Shown here in pieces: positions 42,674-53,383 of a DNA stretch of 64,000 nucleotides; the first letter of the stretch is position 1, and every line of letters starts with the position of its first letter. Below the pieces are notes generated by a model. The model ran no database searches. It was not told where the DNA came from and saw only the letters and a program-made list of their open reading frames with translations. The translations under genes and the position numbers were made by a program. This DNA comes from Amorphophallus konjac (Eukaryota; Streptophyta; Magnoliopsida; Alismatales; Araceae): contig CM040118.1 of assembly GCA_022559845.1 (NCBI GenBank), positions 159,298,331-159,362,330 on the forward strand, written 5' to 3'.

Positions 42674-44704
42674 TGGTGAGGACACCCGAGCGCGGATCCG
42701 ATTCGACCCGACCCGCGTTTGCCGTCGATGGAGACCCCGAGCAACGACTTCGGCATCCCTATGGCTTGATGACGATACATAGCACATTGATGTATTTTTC
42801 TTTTGATTATTTGACATTTATTTGAGAGATAGAGGCCCATTAGGGGTCCAATGATGTATTTTTCTATTTATTCTGTATTTGCGGGTGTGATTTTAGCACC
42901 ATTTTAGGTCTAAGGGATATTTTGGTCTTTAGTCTTGTGAGAAGACCACTAGGGTTTTCCTTGAGTATAAATACTCTTGTAGTCCTCCTTTTTGAGAAAT
43001 GATGAAAAAGATAGAAAATTTTGAAGATTGTGAGCCGCCGTGTCTTGTCTTCCTCCTGCGATGGGAGTTTGAGGGGCGCGAAACCCTAGGCGTGAAGCCT
43101 TCCTCCTCTTTGTTCCTTCCGCCACGCACCTCCTACTCTTGCTTCGCATTTACTCCAACTGGCCCACGCCATTTCGCATTTTCCCTCCCCACCTCAGACA
43201 CAGTCAGCCGTCATTTCCACTGTTCAAACGCTGTTTTACACAGCGTTTATCTCCCCATCCTTGGACCCACGAGCCTCGAGGCCACCCCGCCCTATACTCC
43301 CCTCACCACGTCTTCTTCTCCTCCCGCCACCCTCACGTCGACACGTTCGACGACCACCATACGGAGGTCGCACCCAGCAGCCCGAGGTGTCTCAGTCGCC
43401 GTTGGCGCCTCCCGGGTCCAGCCCCGACGCCGGCGACCTCCCACCCTCGTAGACCCCCCCCCCCCCGACAAGCACCGCCGCCGGCTACGAGCTCCGCCCT
43501 CCACTGGTCCGACGCTGCCCCTACGCCGCTCCTGCTCCCCGCGTCGTCCTCCTCTGACTCCAACCGCAGCAGCCTCAGCCACCACCGCTGAGGACCCCTT
43601 CCTCTGCTTGCGGTGTCACCTGCCACCGGCGGCCCACATTCTCCCCCCTTGCAGCAGCCGCACCCGCACCCGCGGCCACCCTCCTCCAGCAGCCTCGGCG
43701 GTGGGACCCAGCCGCCAACCACCTTCAACGCGACCTCCCTCCACCGCCTGCGACTATACGACGGAAGGAGCCGCCGAAAGCCCCGTCGCTGCGGTTCTGC
43801 GCCACCCGCCCGTGAGGAAACACGGCTGCTGCCGCCGCGCCTCCTACGCACCTACTCACCGCGGCCCCCAACGACGGGTGCCGCTACTTGTGCCACGGCA
43901 CGCAGATGCGTTCCCCTTCGGCGTCCTCTTCCGCCATCGCCGCTCCCTCCGTCGCGACCGCTGCGGCTCCTCCATCCAGGTAAGGTGCCTTGAGCACCAT
44001 CGACAGAAAAGAAGGGAAACCCCCCCCCATTCTACCTCTCTCTCTCTCTCTCTCTCTCTACGTGCGTTCCGTGAAACCAACAAAAAAAAAGAGGTGGAAG
44101 AAAAGGCAGAAAAGGAGTGAGAAGTTGAAACACAAAAAAAAGAGCAGAAAAACGAAACAGGCAAAAAAAAAGGAAAGAAAAAAAAAAGGCCAAAGAAGAA
44201 TCCCATTTGAAGGTCCACAAGTCACATCAGTGCAGGTTTAATTCGACGTCGATATTGGACAGCTATGGTTGAGGTCGCAGGGAACGCCATTCACGTGCCT
44301 CGCTCTTCAGCGAGTCGATTAGTGTGAAAAGTCCGTTCATTTTATTTGCTTATTTAGTATCTATGTCATATTTGCCGCCGTGAGTGATTTAAGATGCCTA
44401 GCTCGATATCTTATATTGTTGCCGGCTTGTGAGTTTGTGAGTGTTATCCTATCCTGAGGTGTACCGATTTGATTATGTTAATTGTGCATGATTGATACCC
44501 TAGGCCGTGGTAGTTCTACCTACCAATCGGTTCGACGTTTCTCGCTGCGAGGGACGGTTTCTTAGCTCGTAGCTACCGTTATTTGCCGTAGTTTATCTCT
44601 TGGGATTCGAATACATGTCGGGTTATTTGCCGAACAATTGTAACGCATTTGCTAATCTCATTAGTCGCCTAGTCGGACTCGTTTGAGTACATCGTCCCGA
44701 GTCA
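42674..44704 (+). mobile_element. 5' LTR of chromovirus B (2031 bp)
   Basis: Starts TGGTGAGGACACC and ends GAGTCA. It has a TATAAATACTC box (42966-42972) and an RNA leader with a strong splice-donor-like CCAG|GTAAGG near 43980. GC-rich sequence (43.25-43.97 kb) contains a 373-codon open frame starting at 42999 with Pro/Arg/Ser-rich content. The 3' LTR copy loses that frame through C-run length changes, so it is not likely a conserved gene. The two LTRs differ by small indels and scattered transitions. Confidence 0.93.
42966..42972 (+). promoter_or_regulatory. TATA box of chromovirus B 5' LTR
   Basis: TATAAAT within GAGTATAAATACTC, repeated at 57600-57606 in the 3' LTR. It lies about 290 bp into the LTR, and transcription should start roughly 30 bp downstream. 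Confidence 0.6.
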
Positions 44705-44708
44705 GTCT

Positions 44709-44720
44709 TGGTATCAGAGC
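44709..44720 (+). other. Primer-binding site (tRNA-iMet), chromovirus B
   Basis: TGGTATCAGAGC, complementary to the 3' end of plant initiator tRNA-Met, lies 4 bases after the 5' LTR end. It primes minus-strand DNA synthesis. Confidence 0.95.
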
Positions 44721-44769
44721 CTAGGTCGACAGTCTAGGGTGTCAACACTTTGTCATTTCATATCTTGCA

Positions 44770-46963
44770 TGATGCGGGACGAGACCACGGATACGACAAG
44801 CTCGTGACTGTCCCTTAACGAGGGAAGCGTCGGACGTGCGCGGTTGAGAAGCCGGCAATGAGCTAGGGTGATCGGCTCTCTCGTGTGCCCGGATCGGGTC
44901 ACGGGACGGTCTCGCACTCTCTCGCAGCAGCGGTAATGAATAGATAAAGCGAGCTAGATATCCCTACACATGCTCTCTAGCAGCGGCATAAACAAATATA
45001 TATGAAGTAAGCAAAATGCCGAGAAGGGAGCGAAAACGATACCTCCACGCGCTCGACGTGGGGAAGACGGACCCGGCCGAAACTCGTACTCCCGGGACAA
45101 TTAATACACCATATTACAGCAAATGAATTACTGCCCACTCCACACAGGGAGGTAAAAGGTCACATGTGGGCCCCGGGGATCACGCAAATCAGGTTGACGG
45201 GCAGCATCTTGATGTCGTCTCGACGCGCCGAACTCCGCGTTCTCGTGCTTTCCGGACGGCGCAATCAATGGGCCGTGGGGCCCACACGCTGTCCTGTCCT
45301 CCGGGTCTGGCGGGGTGGGTCCCACTGTAATGGGGACCCCTGGCAGCACGCTTCCCTGGACGGCGGTCAGCCGGCGACACTCACCGGAGGCCGGGTGCCC
45401 CGGTTCCCAAGTGGAGAGAGTGCTGTCCACGAGCTGATGTTGTTGTTTCAGCAGCGCGCGCTCCGGCGAAAACGGCCGCTACGATCAGCCCCGTCGCCGG
45501 AATGCGACGAAACCAGCGCCGTTGGAAAGAGGATTCGAAATCCTTCAATCTAGGGTCAGTGGACTCTTCTGAACCTGCGCGGACCTGGGCTTTAACTATT
45601 TTTCAATTCTCTGCTCCACAGCTCCCGAAATCTCAGATCAGCATATCAGTTTCCTGTAAATGGCCGTTGACCACCTACGTACAGTTGGATTCAGACTTCG
45701 AGCTCATCTTAAAAGTTGTAGGTAATAAAACCACGGAACTGGGACTATTTTTAGAATTTGATATGGAAGTGGCTGCGATTTGTTATGATTTTTGGGGTGA
45801 CTGGTGGTCGGATCTGGGAACATGTGGACAGAATTGTAGATGGGTCTGAGAACGATTTTTAGAAAATATGAGATGGGCGAATAAAAAATTGAGAAAAATT
45901 ATGGATGAAGGGGTGGATGGATGGAACCCCCAGTAAAATTGGACGAACTAACAAAATTCAAAAAGTGGATCTAAGACATGAAACTCAGGACGGAGGTGAA
46001 CCTGAACAGAACTCTGGCAGAACCGAAATGGAAGAGTGGACGAAAATCAAAAAATAGGAAACGTGATCTGAATGCTGGCCTGATTTTTGTGGGCGGAGAC
46101 GAACATCCCAGGAACAACTCCTCCAAATTTGGTAGCCAAATGAGCTCGGGGAAGACCTGTGAATTTCGAACAAGCTGCTGTGGTACTGCGCAGGCAGAAC
46201 TCCGTTGATGGCGATGGCGGTGCGGTGGCAGCTCGTGGCGGCGGCGGCGATCGTCGGAACCGATACACGAGGAGTCACACCTAAGAATGGAAGCCTTCAC
46301 AGCATCCAAGGGGGGGAGGGAGGAGAGAGGAGGGGGGCGCACCAGCCCTTGCTCTTGGAATTAGTTTGATTCAAATGGCATTAATTCATCAAAATGGGAA
46401 AATACAAGTATTTATGTGTTACATCTCACATCTATTATCCACCATTGGATCTAGGGGAAGGGGATGGAGGGCTAGGATGAGATGTGAACATCACACAAAA
46501 ATTATAAAAAAAACAAAGGGGGGGGCGGCCCTTGGACCAAGGAGTAGAAGGTTGAATTGGTAGGTGAGGGTGGGTGGCCAAATGTGGACTTTCCAAGTCC
46601 CTTGTCCCCCACTTGGCCCACCCTTCTAGAAGCCTCCATGTGGAAGGTTGACTGACCCCACATGGGACCCTAGGCTGAGGTGGCTCAATGGGATGGGGCC
46701 TGGGGGGGGCCCGTGGGACCCGGGGTCCCAATTTTACACATAAACCCCTCGTACAATCAATATTACAAACCGAATACAAATGAAATAAACACACATTAAA
46801 CACAAATAAAGTCTAACTAAATATGATAAATGGGGAGGCTCAAGGCGGAGTCTCCAGGCTGTCTCCGAGCCAGATGGACCCTGAGGTGGCTCGAGTCGTG
46901 CTCCGTGTGCGGTACCGGTGGCTCGGCGTGTCGCGCCGCTCAACTGCTCGGGTGTCCGCACCA
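44770..46963 (-). mobile_element. 3' LTR of element C (2194 bp)
   Basis: On the minus strand it starts TGGTGCGGACACCC at 46963 and ends CCGCATCA at 44770. By eye it is nearly identical to the right copy, with scattered substitutions (for example AGCAGCGGCAT against AGCAGCAT near 44985, compensated elsewhere). Its first 124 bp also encode the end of the integrase-tail ORF. Confidence 0.95.
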
Positions 46964-47610
46964 ATTCTCCCCGGGTGGGAGAAACTCGACCCTGTCGAGT
47001 AAGGGTCTGTATCGCTCCTGTATCGCTCCAGAAGGTCCGGATCGATCCGCTGCAACTCGCCATGTGTGATCCATGTGTCCTCAGTAGCGGGCCGTCCTCT
47101 CCATCGCACTAGGTAGCGCGGGTAAGATCCACTCCTGGTAACTGTCACTTGCTCGTCCAGTATACGATCTATATGCTCACGCTGCCGTGAAAAAGGGGCT
47201 GGAGGTGGAAGTGGACACTCAGGTGTGGGATCACTCTCAAGGGGAGGAGATGGCTCAAAAGGCTCACTAGGGATCACCGCTGGGTCCCTATATGCAACAA
47301 GATCCGATACATTGAAGGTAGAGCTTATACCATATTCCTCGGGTAGGTCCACAACATACGCATTGGATCCAACGCGTTTCAACACTCTAAAGGGACCGGC
47401 TCCGTGAGCTTGCAACTTCTTAACGGTTCCAGAGAGAAACCGTTCAGGTCTTACCCTGATTATGACATATTCGCCCTCTTGGAACTCTCGGTGGTGTCGG
47501 TGAGCATCGGCTAGCTCTTGGTAACGTGCATTGCTGGACTCAATGTGACGACGGATGTCGTCATGCAAACTCCTAACATGCTTAACAAAAAGAAAAACAT
47601 ACAGATGCAC
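46840..47610 (-). CDS. Integrase C-terminal domain plus chromodomain (element C)
   Basis: A 256-codon open frame starts at an ATG 38 bases after the Gag stop. After a short leader MHLYVFLFVK comes the integrase C-terminus: SLHDDIRRHIESSNARYQEL, FQEGEYVIIRVRPERF and the GPY/F module GAGPFRVLKRVGSNAYVVDL. Residues about 155-205 form a chromodomain (RILDEQVTVTRSG, YLVRWRGRPATEDTWI). The catalytic DDE core is missing. The last 41 codons lie inside the 3' LTR. Chromodomains steer integration to histone-marked chromatin, so this piece may still act as a targeting subunit if translated. The sequence before HVRSLHDD (TTTTTCTTTTTGTTAAG) resembles a splice acceptor, so it could instead be joined to Gag by splicing. 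Confidence 0.85.
   Translation of the reverse strand: MHLYVFLFVKHVRSLHDDIRRHIESSNARYQELADAHRHHREFQEGEYVIIRVRPERFLSGTVKKLQAHGAGPFRVLKRVGSNAYVVDLPEEYGISSTFNVSDLVAYRDPAVIPSEPFEPSPPLESDPTPECPLPPPAPFSRQREHIDRILDEQVTVTRSGSYPRYLVRWRGRPATEDTWITHGELQRIDPDLLERYRSDTDPYSTGSSFSHPGRIGADTRAVERRDTPSHRYRTRSTTRATSGSIWLGDSLETPP
46964..46973 (-). other. Polypurine tract of element C
   Basis: The minus strand reads CGGGGAGAAT directly before the 3' LTR start TGGTGCGG; this should prime plus-strand synthesis. Element B has GCGGGGAGGAT at the same place. Confidence 0.7.
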
Positions 47611-47648
47611 ACACGACCCTACACAAACCTAATGTTAGTCAAACCCAA

Positions 47649-49493
47649 TCATATGCAAGGTGGTCCAGGACATCCGAATGTGTGCCATGCATACCCTAAG
47701 TGTGACTGAATATCGGTACAACCATAAAACGGTCCTTTGGATTTGGGAGGTTTGGGTGGAACAGGAGGGTCGGGTGTCTCTCGCCCGTGAACGGACTCGG
47801 TGGGTGCCGATGGCCCGGTCCATGGGGGAGGGGTATAATGGTGACCTCCCCTAAAGAAGTGGAATGGAAATTGTGAACCAAGGGGCCCACTAAGAAAGGG
47901 ATCGAAGGGATCAAAGAATGTGTGACCCCTCGATATGGATTCCCTCATCTCAAGATCCCATGTGTGAAAGTCTAGAAGGTGTTGTTGATCTCCTTCTTCC
48001 ATGAAGGGAGATGAGACGGTGGGGGTATGATGGTGGACTCTCTCGAAAAGGTGGAGTAAATATGGTGGGTCACGGGGTCCACAAGAGAATGGGTCGAAGG
48101 GATCAAAGAAGGTATGACCCCTCGGACTAGGCTTCCACAAATCACTGTCCCACATTTGGAAATCTTGGAGGTGCAAATGATCACCTTCATTCATTGTGAG
48201 AGATGGGACGACAGTCATAGGTAGAAAGTAAGATTCCTCCCTTGGGCAAAGGGGAATGAAGTCGGACTCGGCCGGCATAGGGAGGAGTAGAAGAACCTCC
48301 GTGGTAACATGACCCACGGTGTACACGGAGGTGATGGACCCTAAAGCGGGATGAGTGAAACTACGACCTGTGGGTCGGTCGAAGCCTGGAGCCAACAAGT
48401 GCGTAAATGTCAATTGCCGGTCCAACCCTTTAAGAAGGTCATCCAATGTATCCACATAGTGACTAGACCGGAAAGTGGTGTGAAATGAATTGATTGGCAC
48501 CAAAGGTAAGATAGGGTCCATAGATGGGAGGGGAGATGGGGCCAGGCCACTCTTAAGCCAGCTAAGGAGTGGCTCGGCTATAAGTAGCTTTCCCGTTAGA
48601 AACACGGGTAGCTGTGGCTGAGGTGGCTCCGAATAAAGATCGGAGAGTGAGGCTTCTCCAACCCTTTTGTCCCCTAGGGCTAGAGAGGTCTGAGTGGGAC
48701 ACTGCCCGGCAAAGTGGCCAATCCCCTGGCAGCGATAACACTGCTGTCGTGATCCACTACGCTCCTTGATAAGTGTGTCCTTACCCTTATCCTCCTGAAG
48801 GACAGGGGGTGTAGGCAATGGAGCTCTCGTTGGTGGGGAAAGAGGATCCACCAAGATGTGGAGAGGACCTCGGGATGGCACTATAGATGGCATTGGGTTG
48901 GGGCTACCAGTTGCTACCTCCTTAGGCTCGGGTAGGAGTACATCACTAGGAGTACGTGTCCTATCCACCCCATCCAACCGGTCCAAGATTATTTGCATAA
49001 GTTCGGCAACGGAGTGGGTTGGAATAGGGATATCATGGTGGACTCGCCCGTAGTCAACCGTCCTAGGATTGGGTCTTGGCTCATCTACGTGTGGGGCTCT
49101 TTGCCTCCGACTAGGACCCACTTGGTTGGAAGTGATTGGGTGGGGCCGGTTGGAGGTGACCGGTTGGGGCACGTAGACCTTCCTAAGCTCTCTCTTCATA
49201 TCCCACCATGATTCGATGGGCCATTGCCTCCTAACCTCTCTCAAGCGCTCAATGTGGTCCCACGTTTCGGCGGCCTCGTGTAGAAGCCTCTCCTTGGCAA
49301 AATAGAATTGCCCGGCTTCGGACATGGTATAACAATCAAAGTATGTGTCCATGGCGGCCTCCCACTTGAGGTAGTCGCCCGGGCCATTGGAGCCATAAAA
49401 ATCCGAGGCTTCGGGCCTACGGAAGTGGAGTGGGTGGTTGCCAAGCCCATGGGTGGACCAACGGCCATATTGCCCGGGTGATGGGGATTCCAT
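47649..49493 (-). CDS. Gag of element C with novel repeat-bearing C-terminal domain (614 aa, intact)
   Basis: Residues 25-110 are a retrotransposon capsid domain (FYGSNGPGDYLKWEAAMDTY, then WWDMKRELRKVYVPQ). A Pro-rich linker follows. Residues 252-265 are a CCHC zinc knuckle, CYRCQGIGHFAGQC, which binds RNA. Where protease should start there is instead a 350-residue region without the DSG motif or any enzyme motif I know. It ends in two copies of a roughly 64-residue repeat, each with GD(H/Q)xHLxDFxxWD, then RGHTFFDPFDPF (residues 458-469 and 522-533), then HH(H/Y)TP. The frame has no stop over 614 codons, in contrast with the broken element B around it. Likely role: particle protein of a non-autonomous element. 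The function of the tail is unknown. Confidence 0.88.
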   Translation of the reverse strand: MESPSPGQYGRWSTHGLGNHPLHFRRPEASDFYGSNGPGDYLKWEAAMDTYFDCYTMSEAGQFYFAKERLLHEAAETWDHIERLREVRRQWPIESWWDMKRELRKVYVPQPVTSNRPHPITSNQVGPSRRQRAPHVDEPRPNPRTVDYGRVHHDIPIPTHSVAELMQIILDRLDGVDRTRTPSDVLLPEPKEVATGSPNPMPSIVPSRGPLHILVDPLSPPTRAPLPTPPVLQEDKGKDTLIKERSGSRQQCYRCQGIGHFAGQCPTQTSLALGDKRVGEASLSDLYSEPPQPQLPVFLTGKLLIAEPLLSWLKSGLAPSPLPSMDPILPLVPINSFHTTFRSSHYVDTLDDLLKGLDRQLTFTHLLAPGFDRPTGRSFTHPALGSITSVYTVGHVTTEVLLLLPMPAESDFIPLCPREESYFLPMTVVPSLTMNEGDHLHLQDFQMWDSDLWKPSPRGHTFFDPFDPFSCGPRDPPYLLHLFERVHHHTPTVSSPFMEEGDQQHLLDFHTWDLEMRESISRGHTFFDPFDPFLSGPLGSQFPFHFFRGGHHYTPPPWTGPSAPTESVHGRETPDPPVPPKPPKSKGPFYGCTDIQSHLGYAWHTFGCPGPPCI

Positions 49494-49845
49494 GTGAATT
49501 TGGCGGAACTACATGCTAGACATGCCGACACTTGGACAAGACCGACTGACTCTTATTGGACTACACACGAACTAGGAGACACAAACTGATGCAAACACCG
49601 ACTAATACACCTAGACTTAAACCAATATCCGGTACGTGGCGGAGTTAATCGATCCGAAGATCACTCCCGCAAGTGTGCGACCTACTGATAGGCATAGCCT
49701 AACGCTCGGACAACACCTTTTAAGATACCGAATTATCGGGATGAAATACAATTTTAAAACACCTTTTTTTTTGTTTTGAAATGATGATCCTAGACTCGAC
49801 TTATACTATGCAAGACATATGCAACGACTACCCTAGACTCGACTC
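49494..49845 (-). other. Leader of element C between primer site and gag
   Basis: About 350 bp of untranslated leader on the minus strand. No start codon with a long frame precedes the Gag ATG at 49493. It presumably contains the packaging signal. Confidence 0.6.
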
Positions 49846-49857
49846 GCTCTGATACCA
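49846..49857 (-). other. Primer-binding site (tRNA-iMet), element C
   Basis: The minus strand reads TGGTATCAGAGC starting 3 bases inside the 5' LTR border (49861). It is the same primer type as element B. Confidence 0.95.
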
Positions 49858-49860
49858 AAC

Positions 49861-52054
49861 TGATGCAGGACGAGACCACGGACACGACAAGCTCGTGACT
49901 GTCCCTTAACGAGAGAAGCGTCGGACGTGCGCGGTTGAGAAACCGGCAATGAGCTAGGGTGATCGGCTCTCTCGTGTGCCCGGATCGGGTCACGGGACGG
50001 TCTCGCACTCTCTCGCAGCAGCGGTAATGAATAGATAAAGCGGGCTAGATATCCCTACACATGCTCTCTAGCAGCATAAACAAATATATATGAAGTAAGC
50101 AAAATGCCGAGAAGGGAGCGAAAACGATACCTCCACGCGCTCGGCGTGGGGAAGACGGACCCGGCCGAAACTCGTACTCCCGGGACAATTAATACACCAT
50201 ATTACAGTAAATGAATTACTGCCCACTCCACGCAGGGAGGTAAAAGGTCACATGTGGGCCCCGGGGATCACGCAAATCAGGTTGACGGGCAGCATCTTGA
50301 TGTCGTCTCGACGCGTCGAACTCCGCGTTCTCGTGCTTTCCGGACGGCGCAATCAATGGGACGTGGGGCCCACACGCTGTCCTGTCCTACGGGTCTGGCG
50401 GGGTGGGTCCCACTGTAATGGGGACCCCTGGCAGCACGCTTCCCTGGACGGCGGTCAGCCGGCGACACTCACCGGAGGCCGGGTGCCCCGGTTCCCAAGT
50501 GGAGAGAGTGCTGTCCACGAGCTGATGTTGTTGTTTCAGCAGCGCGCGCTCCGGCGAAAACGGCCGCTGCGATCAGCCCCGTCGCCGGAATGCGACGAAA
50601 CCAGCGCCGTTGGAAAGAGGATTCGAAATCCTTCAATCTAGGGTCAGTGGACTCTTCTAAACCTGCGCGGACCTGGGCTTTAACTATTTTTCAATTCTCT
50701 GCTCCACAGCTCCCGAAATCTCAGATCAGCATATCAGTTTCCTGTAAATGGCCGTTGACCACCTACGTACAGTTGGATTCAGACTTCGAGCTCATCTTAA
50801 AAGTTGTAGGTAATAAAACCACGGAACTGGGACTATTTTTAGAATTTGATTTGGAGGTGGCTGCGATTTGTTATGATTTTTGGGGTGACTGATGGTCGGA
50901 TCTGGGAACAGGTGGACAGAATTATAGATGGGTCTGAGAACGATTTTTAGAAAATATGAGATGGGCGAATAAAAAATTGAGAAAAATTATGGATGAAGGG
51001 GTGGATGGATGGAACCCCCAGTAAAATTGGGCGAACTAACAAAATTCAAAAAGTGGATCTAAGATATGAAACTCAGGACGGAGGTGAACCTGAACAGAAC
51101 TCTGGCAGAACCGAAATGGAAGAGTGGACGAAAATCAAAAAATAGGAAACGTGATCTGAATGCTGGCCTGATTTTTGTGGGCGGAGAGGAACATCCCAGG
51201 AACAACTCCTCCAAATTTGGTAGCCAAATGAGCTCGGGGAAGACCTGTGAATTTCGAACAAGCTGCTGTGGTACTGCGCAGGCAGAACTCCGTTGATGGC
51301 GATGGCGGTGCGGTGGCGGCTCGTGGCGGCGGCGGCGATCGTCGGAACCGATACACGAGGAGTCACACCTAAGAATGGAAGCCTTCACAGCATCCAAGGG
51401 GGGGAGGGAGGAGAGAGGAGGGGGGGCGCACCAGCCCTTGCTCTTGGAATTAGTTTGATTCAAATGGCATTAATTCATCAAAATGGGAAAATACAAGTAT
51501 TTATGTGTTACATCTCACATCTATTATCCACCATTGGATCTAGGGGAAGGGGATGGAGGGCTGGGATGAGATGTGAACATCACACAAAAATTATAAAAAA
51601 AAAACAAAGGGAGGGGGCGGCCCTTGGACCAAGGAGTAGAAGGTTGAATTGGTAGGTGAGGGTGGGTGGCCAAATGTGGACTTTCCAAGTCCCTTGTCCC
51701 CCACTTGGCCCACCCTTCTAGAAGCCTCCATGTGGAAGGTTGACTGACCCCACATGGGACCCTAGGCTGAGGTGGCTCAATGGGATGGGGCCTGGGGGGG
51801 GCCGTGGGACCCGGGGTCCCAATTTTACACATAAACCCCTCGTACAATCAATATTACAAACCGAATACAAATGAAATAAACACACATTAAACACAAATAA
51901 AGTCTAACTAAATATGATAAATCGGGAGGCTCAAGGCGGAATCTCCAGGCTGTCTCCGAGCCAGATGGACGCTGAGGTGGCTCGAGTCATGCTCCGTGTG
52001 CGGTACCGGTGGCTCGGCGTGTCGCGCCGCTCAACTGCTCGGGTGTCCGCACCA
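49861..52054 (-). mobile_element. 5' LTR of element C (2194 bp)
   Basis: Same ends and length as the left copy (TGGTGCGGACACCC ... CTGCATCA on the minus strand). Flanking TTGCA at 52055-52059 is the target duplication. It contains GC-rich sequence at about 50.2-50.6 kb and the U3 region near 51.4-52.0 kb. A CATAAATAC box on the minus strand near 51506 is a possible TATA element. Confidence 0.95.
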
Positions 52055-52141
52055 TTGCATTTATTGTTAGTTCATTTGCATTGTTAAAAAAAATGCATCA
52101 ATTTCGCATCATAGTGTGTCAGTGCATCGTAGAGTAGCCAT

Positions 52142-53383
52142 TTGTGTTTTATGCCCACACATAGCGGTGCTGAGTATCTCTTGTCAGCACCGATGTCAGG
52201 TTCACACCCGAGTGTGTCAGGCACACATGTGGACCCCCAGGAAGGTCTTGACTTGATCGAGTTAGTGTCCCAGCTCAGGGCTGATATTCAGATGATAGAT
52301 CGTCGCCTCGTTGAGGGACTGGCAGGTATAGAGGATAGGGTCACAAAGTCTGACCATACTGTCCAGGGGATGGTTGGTCGCATCACTGCTCTAGAGGGAG
52401 CCATCCGAGGTCAGAGGCGTGATCGGCCAGTAGATCACCCTCAGCCGCAGCGCCCACATCCCCAGGCGGTGCCTCGACACCCGCCCCCTAGGGTTGCCCC
52501 CGCTAATGACCGGCATGGTCGAGTTGATGATTTTGAGGGGGAGTCCGTTGAGGAGGAGGTGGGTGAGACTCCTAGGGCCCCCGCTGCTCGGGGGTACAGG
52601 AGGTTCGATAGGAGGCATGATTTGGACTTTGATGATGAGCGGAGGGCGCCCCGAGACCGAGACCAGGATATTCGGAACGCCCGCATCGAGGCTCCCAACT
52701 TTGATGGTTCCTTGGAGCCACAGGTTTATCTTGACTGGGAAGCTAGGATGAACCGCTATTTTGATTGGATGGGGATGTCCGACCCTAGGCGAGCCTTCTT
52801 CACCAAGACGATGTTGAGAGGTCGTGCTTTGACTTATTGGACGAACCTTGAGGATCGTCTTATGTAGCGATTTGAGGAGCCTATCGACTCATGGGAGGAG
52901 ATGAAGGCGAGACTCCGGGAGAAGTATGTCCCCGTGACGTACCGACACGGGTTGATTGACAGATGGCAGAGCATCACTCAGGGTACCCGATCTGTGTCGG
53001 AATATATCGATGAGTTTGACAAGCTTCTATTGAGGTGTGGAGCTCGTGAGGAGGGCGCGTTGACCCTTTCCCGATTTCGGAGGGGACTTCGTCAGATTTA
53101 TCAACAGGAGCTGTTCCGTCAGCGTGTGACGACCATTGATCATGCCTACCAGGTAGTACGTGAGATGGAACAGTTCGAGTTAGAGAGTGATCCTCCTCTT
53201 CGGGCGAGGCCCCCGTATCAGCACACCTTCGAGCAGCGTGCTGTGCCTATGCCATCCCAGAGGGGTCCACCCTTCAAACACCCCAAGGCCCCTCGCCCAC
53301 GTCCTTTTCCAGTGAGAGAGCCTGTGCCAGCCTTACCTGCCCCTCCCACTCGCCCTCAAACTACTGCACCACTTGTCAGGTGA
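52142..53383 (+). pseudogene. Gag of chromovirus B (interrupted)
   Basis: The frame begins near 52142 with a coiled-coil-like N-terminus (LIELVSQLRADIQMIDRRL), then an Arg/Asp-rich linker. The capsid domain starts at about 52690: ARIEAPNFDGSLEPQVYLDW, MLRGRALTYWTNLEDRL, LREKYVPVTYRHGLIDRWQS, SVSEYIDEFDKLLLRCG and LRQIYQQELFRQRV. A TAG (52865) falls inside the capsid and a TGA (53381) just before the zinc knuckle. It would assemble into particles that package element RNA. Confidence 0.9.

Larger units (their letters stand above)
44770..52054 (-). mobile_element. Element C: gag-only chromovirus derivative with intact long ORF, nested in B
   Basis: Two LTRs of 2194 bp each (44770-46963 and 49861-52054) are flanked by TTGCA on both sides (44765-44769 and 52055-52059). 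On the minus strand the order is 5' LTR, tRNA-iMet primer site, a 614-codon Gag-type ORF, an integrase C-terminus/chromodomain ORF, polypurine tract, 3' LTR. Protease, reverse transcriptase, RNase H and the integrase catalytic core are absent. The element is 7285 bp. Cis signals needed for retrotransposition are present, so a partner could move it in trans. It inserted into the leader of B between primer site and gag. Confidence 0.95.

Noticed and set aside
42674..42763. Integrase remnant upstream of the left LTR of B, suggesting a tandem element
   Set aside because: The similarity is explained by the LTR starting at TGGTGAGG, inside the integrase frame, which is supported by the AAAAT duplication on both sides.
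43292..43851. GC-rich minus-strand frames in the LTR of element B
   Set aside because: They are shadows of a high-GC LTR segment; frames differ between the two LTR copies.
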